From Bacillus sp. SJS (GTDB lineage Bacteria; Bacillota; Bacilli; Bacillales; Bacillaceae), in the NCBI RefSeq assembly GCF_000732485.2, contig NZ_JAQV02000016.1, positions 1-64,000 on the forward strand: 64,000 bases of DNA. Direction: 5' to 3'. Position numbers and translations under genes: made by a program. Positions within the stretch are counted from its first letter, which is position 1, and every line of letters starts with the position of its first letter. The notes beneath the pieces were generated by a model. That model had not been told where the DNA came from and did not search any database. It was given only the letters and a program-made list of their open reading frames with translations. Of this stretch, positions 8,467-17,310 are shown piece after piece.

Positions 8467-9954
8467 ATGAAACAAGCAGTGGTGAAAAACAGGCCGGCCG
8501 TGCTGCCGATGCCAAAAAAACAGGCAGTCCATGATTTGCAGCGAGGACTTCAAGCAAGGCATTTAACGATGATCTCAATTGGCGGAAGTATTGGAACAGG
8601 ACTTTTTCTAGCGAGCGGTACCTCCATTTATTCTGCCGGGCCAGGCGGTGCCCTACTTGCCTACTCCATTATCGGAATCATGGTGTACCTGCTTATGACA
8701 AGCCTTGGCGAAATGGCTGCCTATATGCCGGTAACGGGCTCTTTCAGTACGTATGCTTCAAAATTTGCAGATCCAGCCCTGGGATTTGCATTGGGCTGGA
8801 ACTATTGGTTCAGCTGGGCCATCACACTTGCCGTTGAAACATCGGCCGCAGCCATCTTGATGAGGTACTGGCTGCCGGATTCTTCCTCGCTCCTGTGGAA
8901 CGCCCTGTTTCTGCTTTTGATTGTAGGATTGAATCTGATGCCGGTGAAAAAATACGGGGAAGCCGACTACTGGTTTTCCATGATTAAAGTGGCAGCCATC
9001 ATCGTGTTTATCATAACGGGACTGCTGATGATTACCGGCATTCTTTCAGGACAAACCTCAGGACTGAGCGGCTTCACCGCGGGGGATGCGCCCTTTCACG
9101 GCGGACCGCTTGCCATCCTGGGAATCCTGATGATTGCCGGATTCTCCTTTCAGGGAACCGAAATCGTTGGCATCGTTGCAGGAGAAAGTGATAATCCGAA
9201 AAAGAACATCCCAATCGCAATCAAACAAATTTTCTGGAGAATCCTTCTCTTTTATATGCTCGCGATCTTTGTCATTGCGATGATCATTCCCTTCACGGAC
9301 GAGCGCCTGATGGTAGGAGATCTAAGCAACGTCGCCATGAGCCCGTTCACACTCGTTTTCGAAAAAGCCGGCATCGCATTTGCCGCGGCTGTAATGAATG
9401 CAGTCATCCTGACATCTGTCCTGTCAGCTGGAAACTCCGGTCTATACGCAGCAACCCGGATGCTGTACGTAATGGCAAAGGAAAATAAAGCCCCATCGAT
9501 ATTGAAAAAAGTAAACAAAAACGGCGTACCGATTTTCGCTCTGCTGCTAACGGCATTCGTAGGAATGCTCGCCTTCCTAAGCTCCATCTACAGCGAAGGA
9601 ACCGTCTTCCTCTGGCTGCTGAACGCCTCCGGACTCACAGGTTTTATCGCCTGGATGGGAATAGCAATCAGCCATTACCGGTTCAGAAAAGGGTATCTTG
9701 CTCAAGGGAACCTTCTTGAGGATCTTCCTTATAGAGCAAAATGGTATCCCCTTGGACCCATTCTGGCTGGCCTGCTTTGCCTATTCATTATCCTGGGCCA
9801 AAACTATCAAGCCTTTACAAGCGGACCAATCGACTGGCATGGAATACTCGTCACCTATATCGGCCTCCCTATTTTTATCGGAGCATGGATCGGACATAAA
9901 GTCATCTGCAAAACCAAATGGGTCACACCGGAAAAAATGGATTTAAAACCGTAG
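8467..9954 (+). CDS. lysP: Lysine-specific permease, APC superfamily (LysP/YvsH type)
   Basis: This 495-residue amino acid permease has about twelve membrane helices. It closely follows E. coli LysP: LQARHLTMISIGGSIGTGLF, AGPGGALLAYSIIG, SLGEMAAYMPVTGSFSTYAS, FALGWNYWFSWAI, GFSFQGTEIVGIVAGES and SAGNSGLYAATRMLY. It probably imports lysine by proton symport; substrate is inferred from the overall similarity. It is 82 bp downstream of the kdpD-like gene with no clear terminator between. No lysine riboswitch is visible. A hairpin and a strong terminator follow. Confidence 0.85.
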   Translation: MKQAVVKNRPAVLPMPKKQAVHDLQRGLQARHLTMISIGGSIGTGLFLASGTSIYSAGPGGALLAYSIIGIMVYLLMTSLGEMAAYMPVTGSFSTYASKFADPALGFALGWNYWFSWAITLAVETSAAAILMRYWLPDSSSLLWNALFLLLIVGLNLMPVKKYGEADYWFSMIKVAAIIVFIITGLLMITGILSGQTSGLSGFTAGDAPFHGGPLAILGILMIAGFSFQGTEIVGIVAGESDNPKKNIPIAIKQIFWRILLFYMLAIFVIAMIIPFTDERLMVGDLSNVAMSPFTLVFEKAGIAFAAAVMNAVILTSVLSAGNSGLYAATRMLYVMAKENKAPSILKKVNKNGVPIFALLLTAFVGMLAFLSSIYSEGTVFLWLLNASGLTGFIAWMGIAISHYRFRKGYLAQGNLLEDLPYRAKWYPLGPILAGLLCLFIILGQNYQAFTSGPIDWHGILVTYIGLPIFIGAWIGHKVICKTKWVTPEKMDLKP

Positions 9955-9978
9955 CCTATGGAGTCCTTATTGCATCAG

Positions 9979-10055
9979 GAAATCACTTCGGTACATGGCT
10001 GCAAGTGAAAACGCTCAGACTGTATGGATTTGCAGCCATCAGGCGAAGTGATTTC
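9979..10055. repeat. Long two-arm inverted repeat downstream of the lysine permease
   Basis: GAAATCACTTCG (9979-9990) pairs perfectly with CGAAGTGATTTC (10044-10055), and ATGGCTGCAA (9995-10004) with TTGCAGCCAT (10030-10039). The two stems are separated by symmetrical 4-nt internal loops. The hairpin lacks its own T-run and precedes a separate terminator. Confidence 0.8.
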
Positions 10056-10062
10056 ACGTTAG

Positions 10063-10096
10063 AACCCCGCTAACTGGGATGGCGGGGTTTTTGTTG
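10063..10096 (+). terminator. Intrinsic terminator after the lysine permease
   Basis: AACCCCGC and GCGGGGTT pair across an 11-nt loop and are followed by a T-rich tract (TTTTTGTTGTT). Confidence 0.9.
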
Positions 10097-10159
10097 TTGT
10101 GTGATGTGGTCGTTGATAGATATTCCTAAAAACAGTAATACCAGTAATTTGGTTCACAA

Positions 10160-10405
10160 CCAGCCAGGGAAGAATGCCAGGCAAACGTCTGAAATCCAGG
10201 AATGCCAGGGAAGAATGCCAGGCAAACGTCCAAAATCCAGGAATGCCAGGGAAGAATGCCAGGCAAACGTCCGAAATCCGGGAATGCCAGGGAAGAATGC
10301 CAGGCAAACGTCTGAAATCCAGGAAAGCCAGGGAAGAATGCCAGGCAAACGCTCCGAAACCAGGAAAGCCAGGAAAGAATGCCAGGCAAACACTCCAAAT
10401 CACTT
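10160..10405. repeat. Six tandem copies of a 41-bp minisatellite
   Basis: Units begin at about 10160, 10201, 10242, 10283, 10324 and 10365. Each contains the core CCAGGGAAGAATGCCAGGCA followed by AACGTCYGAAATCCAGG. The first four are nearly identical and the last two diverge. The unit contains no stop codon in several frames, so open frames run through it on both strands. I see no ribosome binding site or known protein, and treat it as non-coding. Confidence 0.9.
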
Positions 10406-10523
10406 GACCAGTGTCCCCCATCCCCTACCCTACAACTAAAGTCCGAGACAAAATTCCTCCTTTCCATGTAAGAATATTCGGCTTATTCCTGATATACTAA
10501 CGAATAAGAAGGAGCGAAACGGC

Positions 10524-11664
10524 ATGAACCAGGATGAAAGACGGATAAATGAATTAAAAACACTAAAAACAATTGCGGAGAAGCTGAATGAGGGCAATGA
10601 ACTTGCCATTCTTCTTCCTGATGTATTAAAGGAGCTCGTTTTATTGGCTGATATGAAGACGGGCTGGATTTTCCTTGTTGATGATCAAGGAAATCATTCG
10701 CTAGCTGCTGATTATTCATTGCCAAAAGCTCTTATGTTCGAGGAAAAGAAACCAATGTGCGGTGCGAGCTGCTGGTGTATGGATCGTTTTCGAAACGGCC
10801 GTTTGACGCAGGCTGCGAATATTTTAAGCTGTCAGAGAATTGAAGAAGCGATTGAATATAATTATGGTGATACCGAGGGCGTGACTCACCATGCAACTGT
10901 CCCGTTAAGTGCAGGGGGAGAGAGGTTTGGCCTGCTTAATATTGCAGCACCGGGGAAGAAGCATTTTTCTGATGAGGAGCTTGCTTTGTTAGAATCGGTT
11001 GCACTCCAGATTGGGTCGGCGATTAAGCGGATCCAGCTTGCTGAGAATGAACAGAAGCTTGCCCTCATTGCGGAGCGAAATCGACTTGCCCAGGATCTTC
11101 ATGACTCGGTCAATCAGCTGCTCTTTTCGATTTCCCTTACAGCGGGCGGAATGAAGGAGATGACTGGGGAGCCGAAGCTTAAAGAAATGCTTACCTATGT
11201 GCAGGATTTGTCTCAGGAAGCCTTGTCTGAAATGAAATCGCTTATTTGGCAGCTAAGACCTTCAGGATTGGAGCGGGGATTAACCTGTGCGCTTAAGCAA
11301 TATGCTGATATGCTTGGACTTACAGTTCATTGTGCGGTAGAAGGCGTCCATAATCTTTCGCCTAAAATAGAGGTGGTGCTCTGGAGAATCGGCCAGGAAG
11401 CGCTGAACAATATCAGAAAACATGCAGGGGTTTAGCGGGTCATTAACTTTTTCCAGATCCAAAGATAAGGTACAGCTTGTGATTAAAGATAAAGGGCGCG
11501 GATTTCATTGCCCGAAGTCATCCTCTGATCTTCCTTCCCTCGGTTTGCAGGGAATGAAACGAAGAGCCGAGCAGCTGAACGGAACATTTTTCATCCGTAG
11601 CAAGCCAGGGGCAGGGACCACTATACAAGTAACGATTCCATTAAAGGGAGCTGAAATGCCATGA
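10524..11664 (+). pseudogene. GAF-domain sensor histidine kinase (NarL partner), frameshifted
   Basis: Residues 1-303 hold a GAF domain with cysteines at 79, 83, 85 and 103 and the HisKA_3 box LAQDLHDSVNQLLFS (His193). They end at NIRKHAGV with TAG at 11433. The rest of the ATPase domain (DKGRGF, GLQGMKRRAEQLNG, PGAGTTIQVTIP) continues in the next frame from about 11430. Removing one base from the GGGGTTT run (11427-11433) restores one protein of about 380 residues, so a single-base insertion splits the gene. The whole resembles AirS/YhcS and LiaS-like kinases. It overlaps the response regulator start by 4 bp. The frameshift may be natural or an assembly error. Confidence 0.85.
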
Positions 11665-12293
11665 TTCGAATTCTTCTTGCAGACGACCATCCGGTTGTGC
11701 GGAGGGGGCTTGGCTTTTTTCTGAGCATGCAAAAGGATATGGAAATTGCCGGAGAGGCCTCGAATGGGGCAGAGGCTCTGCATCTGGCCGGAGAGCTGAA
11801 GCCGGATATTATTCTGATGGATCTCAGTATGCCGGAGATGGATGGAGTCCAGGCGACAAAAGCCATTAAGGCTGATTTTCCGAAGATGAAAATTTTGATT
11901 TTGACGAGCTATGCGGATCAGGATCATGTCATACCTGCAATTGAGGCGGGTGCATCAGGGTATCAGCTCAAGGATGTGGAGCCGGGAGAGCTTGCTCAAA
12001 GCATCCGTGCAATTCTAAACGGGGAGAATAAGCTGCATCCAAAAGTAACGAATCATGTACTCGCCCATCTTTCGAATGGAAAAAAAGAGAAAAATCCTCT
12101 GACTGAATTGACTGCAAGAGAGCTTGACGTGTTAAAAGAAATTGCAAAGGGAAAAAGCAACAAAGAGATTGCTGCATCCCTGTTTATCACCGAAAAAACA
12201 GTTAAATCACATGTTTCCAATCTCCTTCCGAAGCTGCAGGTTTCGGATCGCACACAGGCGGCGCTGCTTGCAGTAAGAGAAGGATTGGCCTAG
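11661..12293 (+). CDS. NarL/LuxR-family response regulator
   Basis: The receiver domain has the acidic pair DD (8-9) and phosphoacceptor Asp54 in ILMDLSMPEMDG. A LuxR-type helix-turn-helix follows (LTARELDVLKEIAKGKSNKE then TVKSHVSNLLPKLQVSDRTQ). At 210 residues it has standard length. Its ATG overlaps the end of the broken kinase gene, so the two form one transcriptional unit and a natural pair. It is similar in build to AirR/YhcR and LiaR. Targets are unknown; the flavin reductase gene 11 bp downstream may be in the same operon. Confidence 0.92.
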   Translation: MIRILLADDHPVVRRGLGFFLSMQKDMEIAGEASNGAEALHLAGELKPDIILMDLSMPEMDGVQATKAIKADFPKMKILILTSYADQDHVIPAIEAGASGYQLKDVEPGELAQSIRAILNGENKLHPKVTNHVLAHLSNGKKEKNPLTELTARELDVLKEIAKGKSNKEIAASLFITEKTVKSHVSNLLPKLQVSDRTQAALLAVREGLA

Positions 12294-12304
12294 GAGGATG
12301 ACAG

Positions 12305-12835
12305 ATGAATGTATTAGTACTAAGCGGCGGACCGAGAAAACACGGCCGTTCAGCTATTGCGGCAAAATGCATTGCAGAAAACCACAAAACGGATCTAATT
12401 GATCTGTCCCAGTTTGCTCTGCCGCTTTTTACTGGAGAAGAAAGTCAGCCAGCCGATTCTCAAGTAAAAAAGCTGAAAGAGGCAGCTGAAAAAGCAGATG
12501 GATTTGTGCTGCTGTCGCCTGAATACCACGGGGGAATCTCAGGTGCTCTAAAGAATGCTCTCGATTTTCTGAATAGCGGTTATTTTGCCCAGAAGCCGGT
12601 TGCTTTAGTATCTGTAGCCGGAGGAGGAAAAGGCGGAATTAATACACTGAATCAAATGAGAACCATCATGCGGGCGCTCTACGCCAATACGATTGCCAAG
12701 CAGCTCGTTTTGGATCCGCATTGCTTTGATATGGAAGCGAAGGCTTTACATGCAGAACCTGCTGGGCTGGTAAATGAGCTAATGGATGAACTGGCTCTTT
12801 ATTTGGAAATTTCAAAGCAAATCAGAAAGCTGTAA
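12305..12835 (+). CDS. yhdA: NAD(P)H-dependent FMN reductase / azoreductase (YhdA)
   Basis: This 176-residue flavodoxin-like reductase has the FMN-phosphate loop SGGPRKHGRS near the start and LLSPEYHGGISGALKNALDF in the middle. It agrees closely with B. subtilis YhdA (Azr), including PVALVSVAGGGKGGINTLNQ and KQLVLDP. It reduces quinones and azo dyes with NAD(P)H through FMN. Neighbours yhdB, yhdC, nsrR and spoVR keep the B. subtilis order, supporting orthology. AGGAGG lies upstream of ATG 12305. Confidence 0.93.
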   Translation: MNVLVLSGGPRKHGRSAIAAKCIAENHKTDLIDLSQFALPLFTGEESQPADSQVKKLKEAAEKADGFVLLSPEYHGGISGALKNALDFLNSGYFAQKPVALVSVAGGGKGGINTLNQMRTIMRALYANTIAKQLVLDPHCFDMEAKALHAEPAGLVNELMDELALYLEISKQIRKL

Positions 12836-12841
12836 AAACAG

Positions 12842-12880
12842 AAAGGAAGGCAAAGTCCGAGCGGACTGCCTTCCTTTTTT
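12842..12880 (+). terminator. Intrinsic terminator after yhdA
   Basis: AAAGGAAGGCA and TGCCTTCCTTT with inner GTCC/GGAC pairs form a long stem ending in six T. It lies between convergent yhdA and yhdB and may serve both. Confidence 0.9.
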
Positions 12881-12888
12881 GTACTTAT

Positions 12889-13131
12889 CTATGTTAAAGG
12901 AACAGCATGTTCCTGGATTTCCGGATGTGCGGCATGATCGATATATCGAAGCAATGTGTAAAGATTCTGTTCGATCATGGTGTAGTCATGCTCAAAATTA
13001 TAAGCATGCAAAAAATGTTCAATTTTTTTAGAAAGAAAATCATCGTGGGTCCGCACCATTAAGATCAGCAAATTGTCCCACTGGGAACGGTGCGTGTAAT
13101 ATAAAGCTTTATCATAATCAACGGTATTCAA
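12889..13131 (-). CDS. yhdB: YhdB-like small protein
   Basis: The product is about 80 residues and begins LNTVDYDKALYYTHRSQWDN, as in B. subtilis YhdB (Pfam YhdB family, function unknown). I chose TTG 13131 because AAGGAGG lies 7-8 bp before it; the longer frame from ATG 13149 would place that site inside the coding region. It is convergent with yhdA, as in B. subtilis. No membrane or signal segment is visible. Confidence 0.85.
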   Translation of the reverse strand: MNTVDYDKALYYTHRSQWDNLLILMVRTHDDFLSKKIEHFLHAYNFEHDYTMIEQNLYTLLRYIDHAAHPEIQEHAVPLT

Positions 13132-13305
13132 ATGATTTTCCTCCTTCATTAGGAGTCCTTCTTAATGTGCGCACACTCGTGAGAATTCCTCTGGGGAAAA
13201 CTTGGCTTCCGCTAAAAACGGGATTGGGAGTTACTGCACAGGATAAGATTAATTTGTTTCGTTCGGGACAAAATAAGATAAAATCCTTTTACGGAGGAGA
13301 TTTTG

Positions 13306-13629
13306 TTGAAATCCCGATTTTGGCTGAAAGCATTGGCTTTTATCTTATTTGCTGTATTTTGTATAGACTCTGCCGGAGTTTATTTCCATAAAGAAGAATT
13401 GCTGAAGGAAGAAGGCGAATATGCCCTTCAAGCTGTTCAGGGGAGTTTTCCTGATGCGGCTATTCGTACATTTTCCTATACAGGCCGAAAAACGTCCGGT
13501 CACGAGGCGAAGGATTTTTACCGGGTGGAAGCAGCGGTGAAAAACCGCCATCCTCTTGTGCTGCTCGTTGAAGTGACGGTTAATCCTGAAACAAGTGAAC
13601 CCACAAGAGCACATGTAAAAAAACTTTAA
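13306..13629 (+). CDS. yhdC: YhdC-like secreted/anchored protein, DUF3889
   Basis: An N-terminal hydrophobic signal or anchor segment (FWLKALAFILFAVFCIDSAG) precedes a small domain with YRVEAAVKNRHPLVLLVEVT and a C-terminal NPETSEPTRAHVKKL. This is the DUF3889 pattern of B. subtilis YhdC. Of two adjacent TTG codons, 13306 lies 6 bp after GGAGGAG and is preferred over 13303. The function is unknown. The PepSY-like tail and location suggest an extracytoplasmic role. Confidence 0.8.
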   Translation: MKSRFWLKALAFILFAVFCIDSAGVYFHKEELLKEEGEYALQAVQGSFPDAAIRTFSYTGRKTSGHEAKDFYRVEAAVKNRHPLVLLVEVTVNPETSEPTRAHVKKL

Positions 13630-13692
13630 ACGTTTCTGCTGTCCCTTCCAGTGGTATAGTTTAGGCAAGTAAGGAAAGGGGCGGACACCGTT

Positions 13693-14604
13693 ATGTTTCA
13701 TGATACCGAGAAAAAGCTGATCTCATTATTTGTGCAAAAGGAATGGGATGAAGCCTATGCACTGATTTTACAGGACGAGCCGAATCATCCGGGTAAGCTT
13801 CACAAATTCAGCTTCTGGAAAGCCTGCCTGCTGTGCATAAAAAATGAGCCGGATGAAGCGTTGGCCACTCTGCAGAACGCATTTGACAAAGGCTTTTGGT
13901 GGAATCCGGACTTGCTTAAGGGTGACCAGGATTTAACTCCGCTGCATGAAAAAAAAGCATTCCAGGGGCTTATTGATGAATGTGAAAAGCGAAAAAAACA
14001 AGCGATGGAAGAAGCAAGACCGCTCGTCGAATTTCATGGTAATCAGGATCCTTCAGCTGCAGTTGTCGTTCTGCATGGACGAGGCGGAAATATGGAAGAT
14101 ACCATTCCCTACTGGATGAACGAGATGTCAGTGCGCGACTGCCTATTCGCATTCCTGCAATCCTCGCAGGCAGCGGGTTATGAAGCATACGGCTGGGATG
14201 ATGCGGACAAGACTATACGTGAAGTACAAGGAATTGTGAATAAAATCATCAAAGATTATCCCGATGTAGAAAGGATTATTCTTGCTGGCTTTTCACAAGG
14301 AGGAAAAACGGCAATCAAACTTGTCCTTAGCGAAGAGCTTGAAAGGACGAATGAATTCTATGCTGTCGTTCCGGCTATTCGCGAGGAAGACCTGCAAATG
14401 GGTGGAAAAAGTGGTGCAAGAGGCTGGATCGTTACAGGCACAGAGGACCCTTTTTATGCAGAAACGAAGAAATTGAAACAGCATCTGGAAAAGCAAAAAG
14501 TTAAATGCGAATGGATCGAATATGAAGGGATGTCTCATACATATCCTGAAGATTTTACTGAGCTATTTCAAACATCTTTTCAATCAAAAAAAGTCACCCG
14601 TTGA
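13693..14604 (+). CDS. Alpha/beta hydrolase (serine esterase) with N-terminal repeat domain
   Basis: Residues 1-110 are helical and TPR-like (SFWKACLLCIKNEPDEALAT). From about 118 a serine hydrolase fold follows: oxyanion region VVVLHGRGGNMED, nucleophile elbow AGFSQGGKTA, probable acid in VTGTEDPFYAET and catalytic His in YEGMSHTYPED. The substrate is unknown. It resembles phospholipase/carboxylesterase proteins of Bacillus. The gene is single and convergent with katA. Confidence 0.82.
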   Translation: MFHDTEKKLISLFVQKEWDEAYALILQDEPNHPGKLHKFSFWKACLLCIKNEPDEALATLQNAFDKGFWWNPDLLKGDQDLTPLHEKKAFQGLIDECEKRKKQAMEEARPLVEFHGNQDPSAAVVVLHGRGGNMEDTIPYWMNEMSVRDCLFAFLQSSQAAGYEAYGWDDADKTIREVQGIVNKIIKDYPDVERIILAGFSQGGKTAIKLVLSEELERTNEFYAVVPAIREEDLQMGGKSGARGWIVTGTEDPFYAETKKLKQHLEKQKVKCEWIEYEGMSHTYPEDFTELFQTSFQSKKVTR

Positions 14605-14619
14605 TGGGCGACTTTTTTT
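14586..14619. terminator. Bidirectional terminator between the hydrolase gene and katA
   Basis: AAAAAAAGTCaCCC and GGGcGACTTTTTTT pair around a short loop. The A- and T-runs on either side let it work in both directions. It overlaps the last codons of the hydrolase gene. Confidence 0.85.
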
Positions 14620-14650
14620 CTCATTTAAAGAAAATAGTTGAGAATACTGT

Positions 14651-16129
14651 TTACATTTTGCTGAGCTGTGCTGTATAGGCGCTAATATCGATACCGAGTG
14701 AATCAGCGAGACGCTGACCGTATTCTGCATCTGCACGGTAGAAGTTGCAGATGGCAAGCAGCTTTGTACGTTCATGAACGCTTTGTAAATCATCTGTCAT
14801 ATTTTTGATCAGATTGTCCTGCTCTTCTTTCGTATAGCTGCGGTATTTTTCGCCCGCTTGCTTGAAGTCGTTCGGTTTTTCGATTTTTTCCCTAGTGATA
14901 TAGCCTGACGGAAGCGGTTGAACGCTATCCCGGAAAGCTGGTGCCTCTTGAGGAGCTTCAGCATGACGGGTCGGCTCGTAGTTTGTTGGTGACGTTTGCT
15001 GTTTCGTTTGCATGAAGCCGTCGCGCTGGTTGTTGCGCACCGGTGCATATGGACAGTTAACCGGGATCTGCATATAGTTTGGTCCGAGTCTGTGGCGCTG
15101 TGTATCCGGGTATGAGAACAAACGGCCTTGCAGCAGTTTATCTTCCGATGCTTCAATTCCAGGCACCAATGCGCTTGGAGAGAAAGCAGACTGCTCAACA
15201 TCTGCAAAGAAGTTTTCAGGATTGCGGTTCAATGTCATAGTTCCTGCTTTTTGTAGAGGATACTCATCCTCAGGCCATATTTTTGTTGGATCGCACGGAT
15301 CGAAATCAAGGCTGTCGTACTCATCCAGCGGCATGATTTGCACATACAGCTCCCATTCTGGATAATCGCCCTTTTCAATCGAATCGAAAAGATCGCGCGT
15401 TGCATGGTTGAAATCTGTTTTTTGGATTTCAGCTGCTTCTTCAGCCGTCAGGTTCTTAATTCCCTGAAGGGGCTTCCAGTGGTATTTCACATACACGACA
15501 TTTCCTTGTGCATTCACCCACTTAAAGGTATGTACGCCGAAGCCTTCCATTTGACGGTAGTTCGCAGGTGTTCCGTAATCAGAGAACAGGTACGTCATCA
15601 TATTTGTGGATTCCGGTGTAAGGGACATAAAATCCCAATATCTGTCTGGATCCTGAATGTTCGTTTCAGGAGATGGCTTTAATGAATGAACCATATCAGG
15701 GAATTTCATCGCATCCCGGATAAAGAAGACCGGCAAATGGTTTCCTACAAGATCATAGTTCCCTTCATTTGTATAAAATTTCACGGCAAATCCACGGGGA
15801 TCGCGGAGGGTTTCTGGTGATCCTTTAGAATGAATAACCGTCGAAAATCTTACGAATACAGGTGTTTCCCTTCCTTCTTCGCTTAAAAAATCAGCGCGTG
15901 TAAATGGATACATGCTGGTTTCCGTTTTGAATACCCCGTAAGCTCCAGCTCCGCGGGCATGGACGACGCGCTCAGGAATCCGTTCGCGGTCAAAATGAGC
16001 GATTTTTTCAAGCAAATGATAGTCTTCAAGAAGTGTCGGGCCGCGCTGGCCTGCTGTTCTGGAATTCTGATTGTCTCCAACCGGGACCCCTTGATTTGTT
16101 GTTAAGTTTGGACGATTGTTTTCAGTCAT
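14651..16129 (-). CDS. katA: Vegetative catalase KatA
   Basis: A monofunctional haem catalase of 492 residues, clade 3 type. The catalytic His57 lies in PERVVHARGAGAYG, the distal Asn in VGNHLPVFFIRDA, and the proximal haem Tyr in GRLFSYPDTQRHRLGPN. It decomposes hydrogen peroxide in the cytoplasm. A PerR-box-like dyad lies just upstream, so peroxide-inducible derepression is likely. katA is inserted here relative to the B. subtilis order around yhdC and nsrR. Confidence 0.97.
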   Translation of the reverse strand: MTENNRPNLTTNQGVPVGDNQNSRTAGQRGPTLLEDYHLLEKIAHFDRERIPERVVHARGAGAYGVFKTETSMYPFTRADFLSEEGRETPVFVRFSTVIHSKGSPETLRDPRGFAVKFYTNEGNYDLVGNHLPVFFIRDAMKFPDMVHSLKPSPETNIQDPDRYWDFMSLTPESTNMMTYLFSDYGTPANYRQMEGFGVHTFKWVNAQGNVVYVKYHWKPLQGIKNLTAEEAAEIQKTDFNHATRDLFDSIEKGDYPEWELYVQIMPLDEYDSLDFDPCDPTKIWPEDEYPLQKAGTMTLNRNPENFFADVEQSAFSPSALVPGIEASEDKLLQGRLFSYPDTQRHRLGPNYMQIPVNCPYAPVRNNQRDGFMQTKQQTSPTNYEPTRHAEAPQEAPAFRDSVQPLPSGYITREKIEKPNDFKQAGEKYRSYTKEEQDNLIKNMTDDLQSVHERTKLLAICNFYRADAEYGQRLADSLGIDISAYTAQLSKM

Positions 16130-16156
16130 GTTATTGCCTCCCTATCATTCTATCAA

Positions 16157-16171
16157 TAATTATTATTATAT
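16157..16171 (-). promoter_or_regulatory. Predicted PerR box upstream of katA
   Basis: Read on the minus strand the site is ATATAATAATAATTA, matching 12 of the 14 defined positions of the PerR consensus TTATAATNATTATAA. It sits about 30 bp upstream of the katA start, within an AT-rich promoter region. Confidence 0.6.
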
Positions 16172-16287
16172 AGTTTTTAGTTTGATAGTCAATATTTAAT
16201 AGTAATTATTTTAATTTAGATGTGCGAATAATATTGATGGGAATTAATGGTTATTTATGTGGTACAATGGAGAAAAGGCGGTGGAGG

Positions 16288-16713
16288 ATGAAAAAGCGGA
16301 TTGTTTTCATGCTGACAATGCTTGTATTAAGTGGATGCAGCGGAATGTCACTTGTAAATGGTTATTCCCCTTCTGATCGTGACGTAATCAACAAACATGG
16401 AGAGATTAAAAATCTTGAGCTTTTCATGGACTTTAAAGAAAATGCAGAAAAAGGTATAAAGGACAAAATTCGGATCGTGAGCTACACAACTGAAGGTGAT
16501 CCGATGATTCAGGATCTGGAGTTTGACGGCAAAGTGATTAAATCCAGGTTTGATGGAACCCGTGATCAATTTGGCAAAGAAGAAGTAACCTACGCCTCGT
16601 GTAAAACGATTGAAAAATCAGAGCAGCAGGAAAGTACGGAATATATATTGAAACAGTGCGGCAAGGACAATGGGGAAAGTACAGTGTTAACGATTCGGGA
16701 ACAAAAGAGATGA
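16288..16713 (+). CDS. Putative lipoprotein (DUF4362-like)
   Basis: The mature reading starts MKKRIVFMLTMLVLSGCSG, a lipoprotein signal peptide with lipobox LSGC. A small domain follows: DVINKHGEIKNLELFMDF, then a TEGDPMIQDLEFDGKVIKS strand pair and two further cysteines. The layout resembles DUF4362 lipoproteins of Bacillus. I chose ATG 16288 because the preceding 22 codons from 16222 lack a signal and a ribosome binding site. The function is unknown. Confidence 0.7.
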   Translation: MKKRIVFMLTMLVLSGCSGMSLVNGYSPSDRDVINKHGEIKNLELFMDFKENAEKGIKDKIRIVSYTTEGDPMIQDLEFDGKVIKSRFDGTRDQFGKEEVTYASCKTIEKSEQQESTEYILKQCGKDNGESTVLTIREQKR

Positions 16714-16825
16714 TGAGCGGTTTAAAAAAAGGGGATGCGGGATTAGCGATTTTCAGGTGAAATTGTGAACGAACATAAGTAAGATCAACTGAATTGGTTT
16801 ACTTAGTTTTAAAGTCTTTGGAAAG

Positions 16826-16875
16826 AAAGACCGCCTGCTGCGTCCTTGCGAAGGACAATGCGGGCGGTCTTTTTA
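16826..16875. terminator. Terminator of nsrR, usable in both directions
   Basis: AAAGACCGCC and GGCGGTCTTTTT form the outer stem and GTCCTT/AAGGAC an inner one. Runs of T or A flank both sides. Confidence 0.85.
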
Positions 16876-17310
16876 ACTGGTTCCTAGAAGATCCTGGAGC
16901 CTGTTCTGATTTTTCACAAGATCAGCCAGCGTATACCCGTCCAGTATCTGCAAATACGATTGAAGCGCTTTATTCAGTACATGTTTCAATCCGCAAACAG
17001 GGGAAATGACACAGCTATTCGTTACTGGGTCAAAGCATTCAACAAGGTTAAAATCATCTTCCGTTTTTCTTACAACCGCACCGATGTTAATATCTGAAGG
17101 ATCTAAAGCAAGCCTGATGCCTCCGTTACGTCCGCGGGTTGTATTAAGAAGACCCATCTTTCCAAGTTCATACGTAACTTTCATTAAGTGATTCTTTGAT
17201 ATGCCGTAAACGTCTGCAATCTCTTTGATGTTCGATAACTTCTCCTGATCTTTTGCTGCCAGATAAATGAGGACTCGCAGCGAATAGTCGGTATAATTTG
17301 TCAGTCTCAT
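16873..17310 (-). CDS. nsrR: NsrR, nitric-oxide-sensing Rrf2-family repressor
   Basis: The 145-residue protein has an Rrf2 winged helix (MRLTNYTDYSLRVLIYLAAK) and the three Fe-S ligands of B. subtilis NsrR at identical positions: Cys92, Cys100 and Cys106. The [4Fe-4S] form senses NO and represses hmp, nasD and related genes. Position next to spoVR, as in B. subtilis, supports the call. Confidence 0.93.
   Translation of the reverse strand: MRLTNYTDYSLRVLIYLAAKDQEKLSNIKEIADVYGISKNHLMKVTYELGKMGLLNTTRGRNGGIRLALDPSDINIGAVVRKTEDDFNLVECFDPVTNSCVISPVCGLKHVLNKALQSYLQILDGYTLADLVKNQNRLQDLLGTS

Noticed and set aside
10160-10405. Possible CRISPR array
   Set aside because: Units abut without variable spacers, and no cas genes are near. 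The same holds for the 20- and 21-bp arrays.
10059-10467. Several open frames of 77-120 codons on both strands
   Set aside because: All are by-products of the 41-bp tandem repeat; none has a start signal or a known family.
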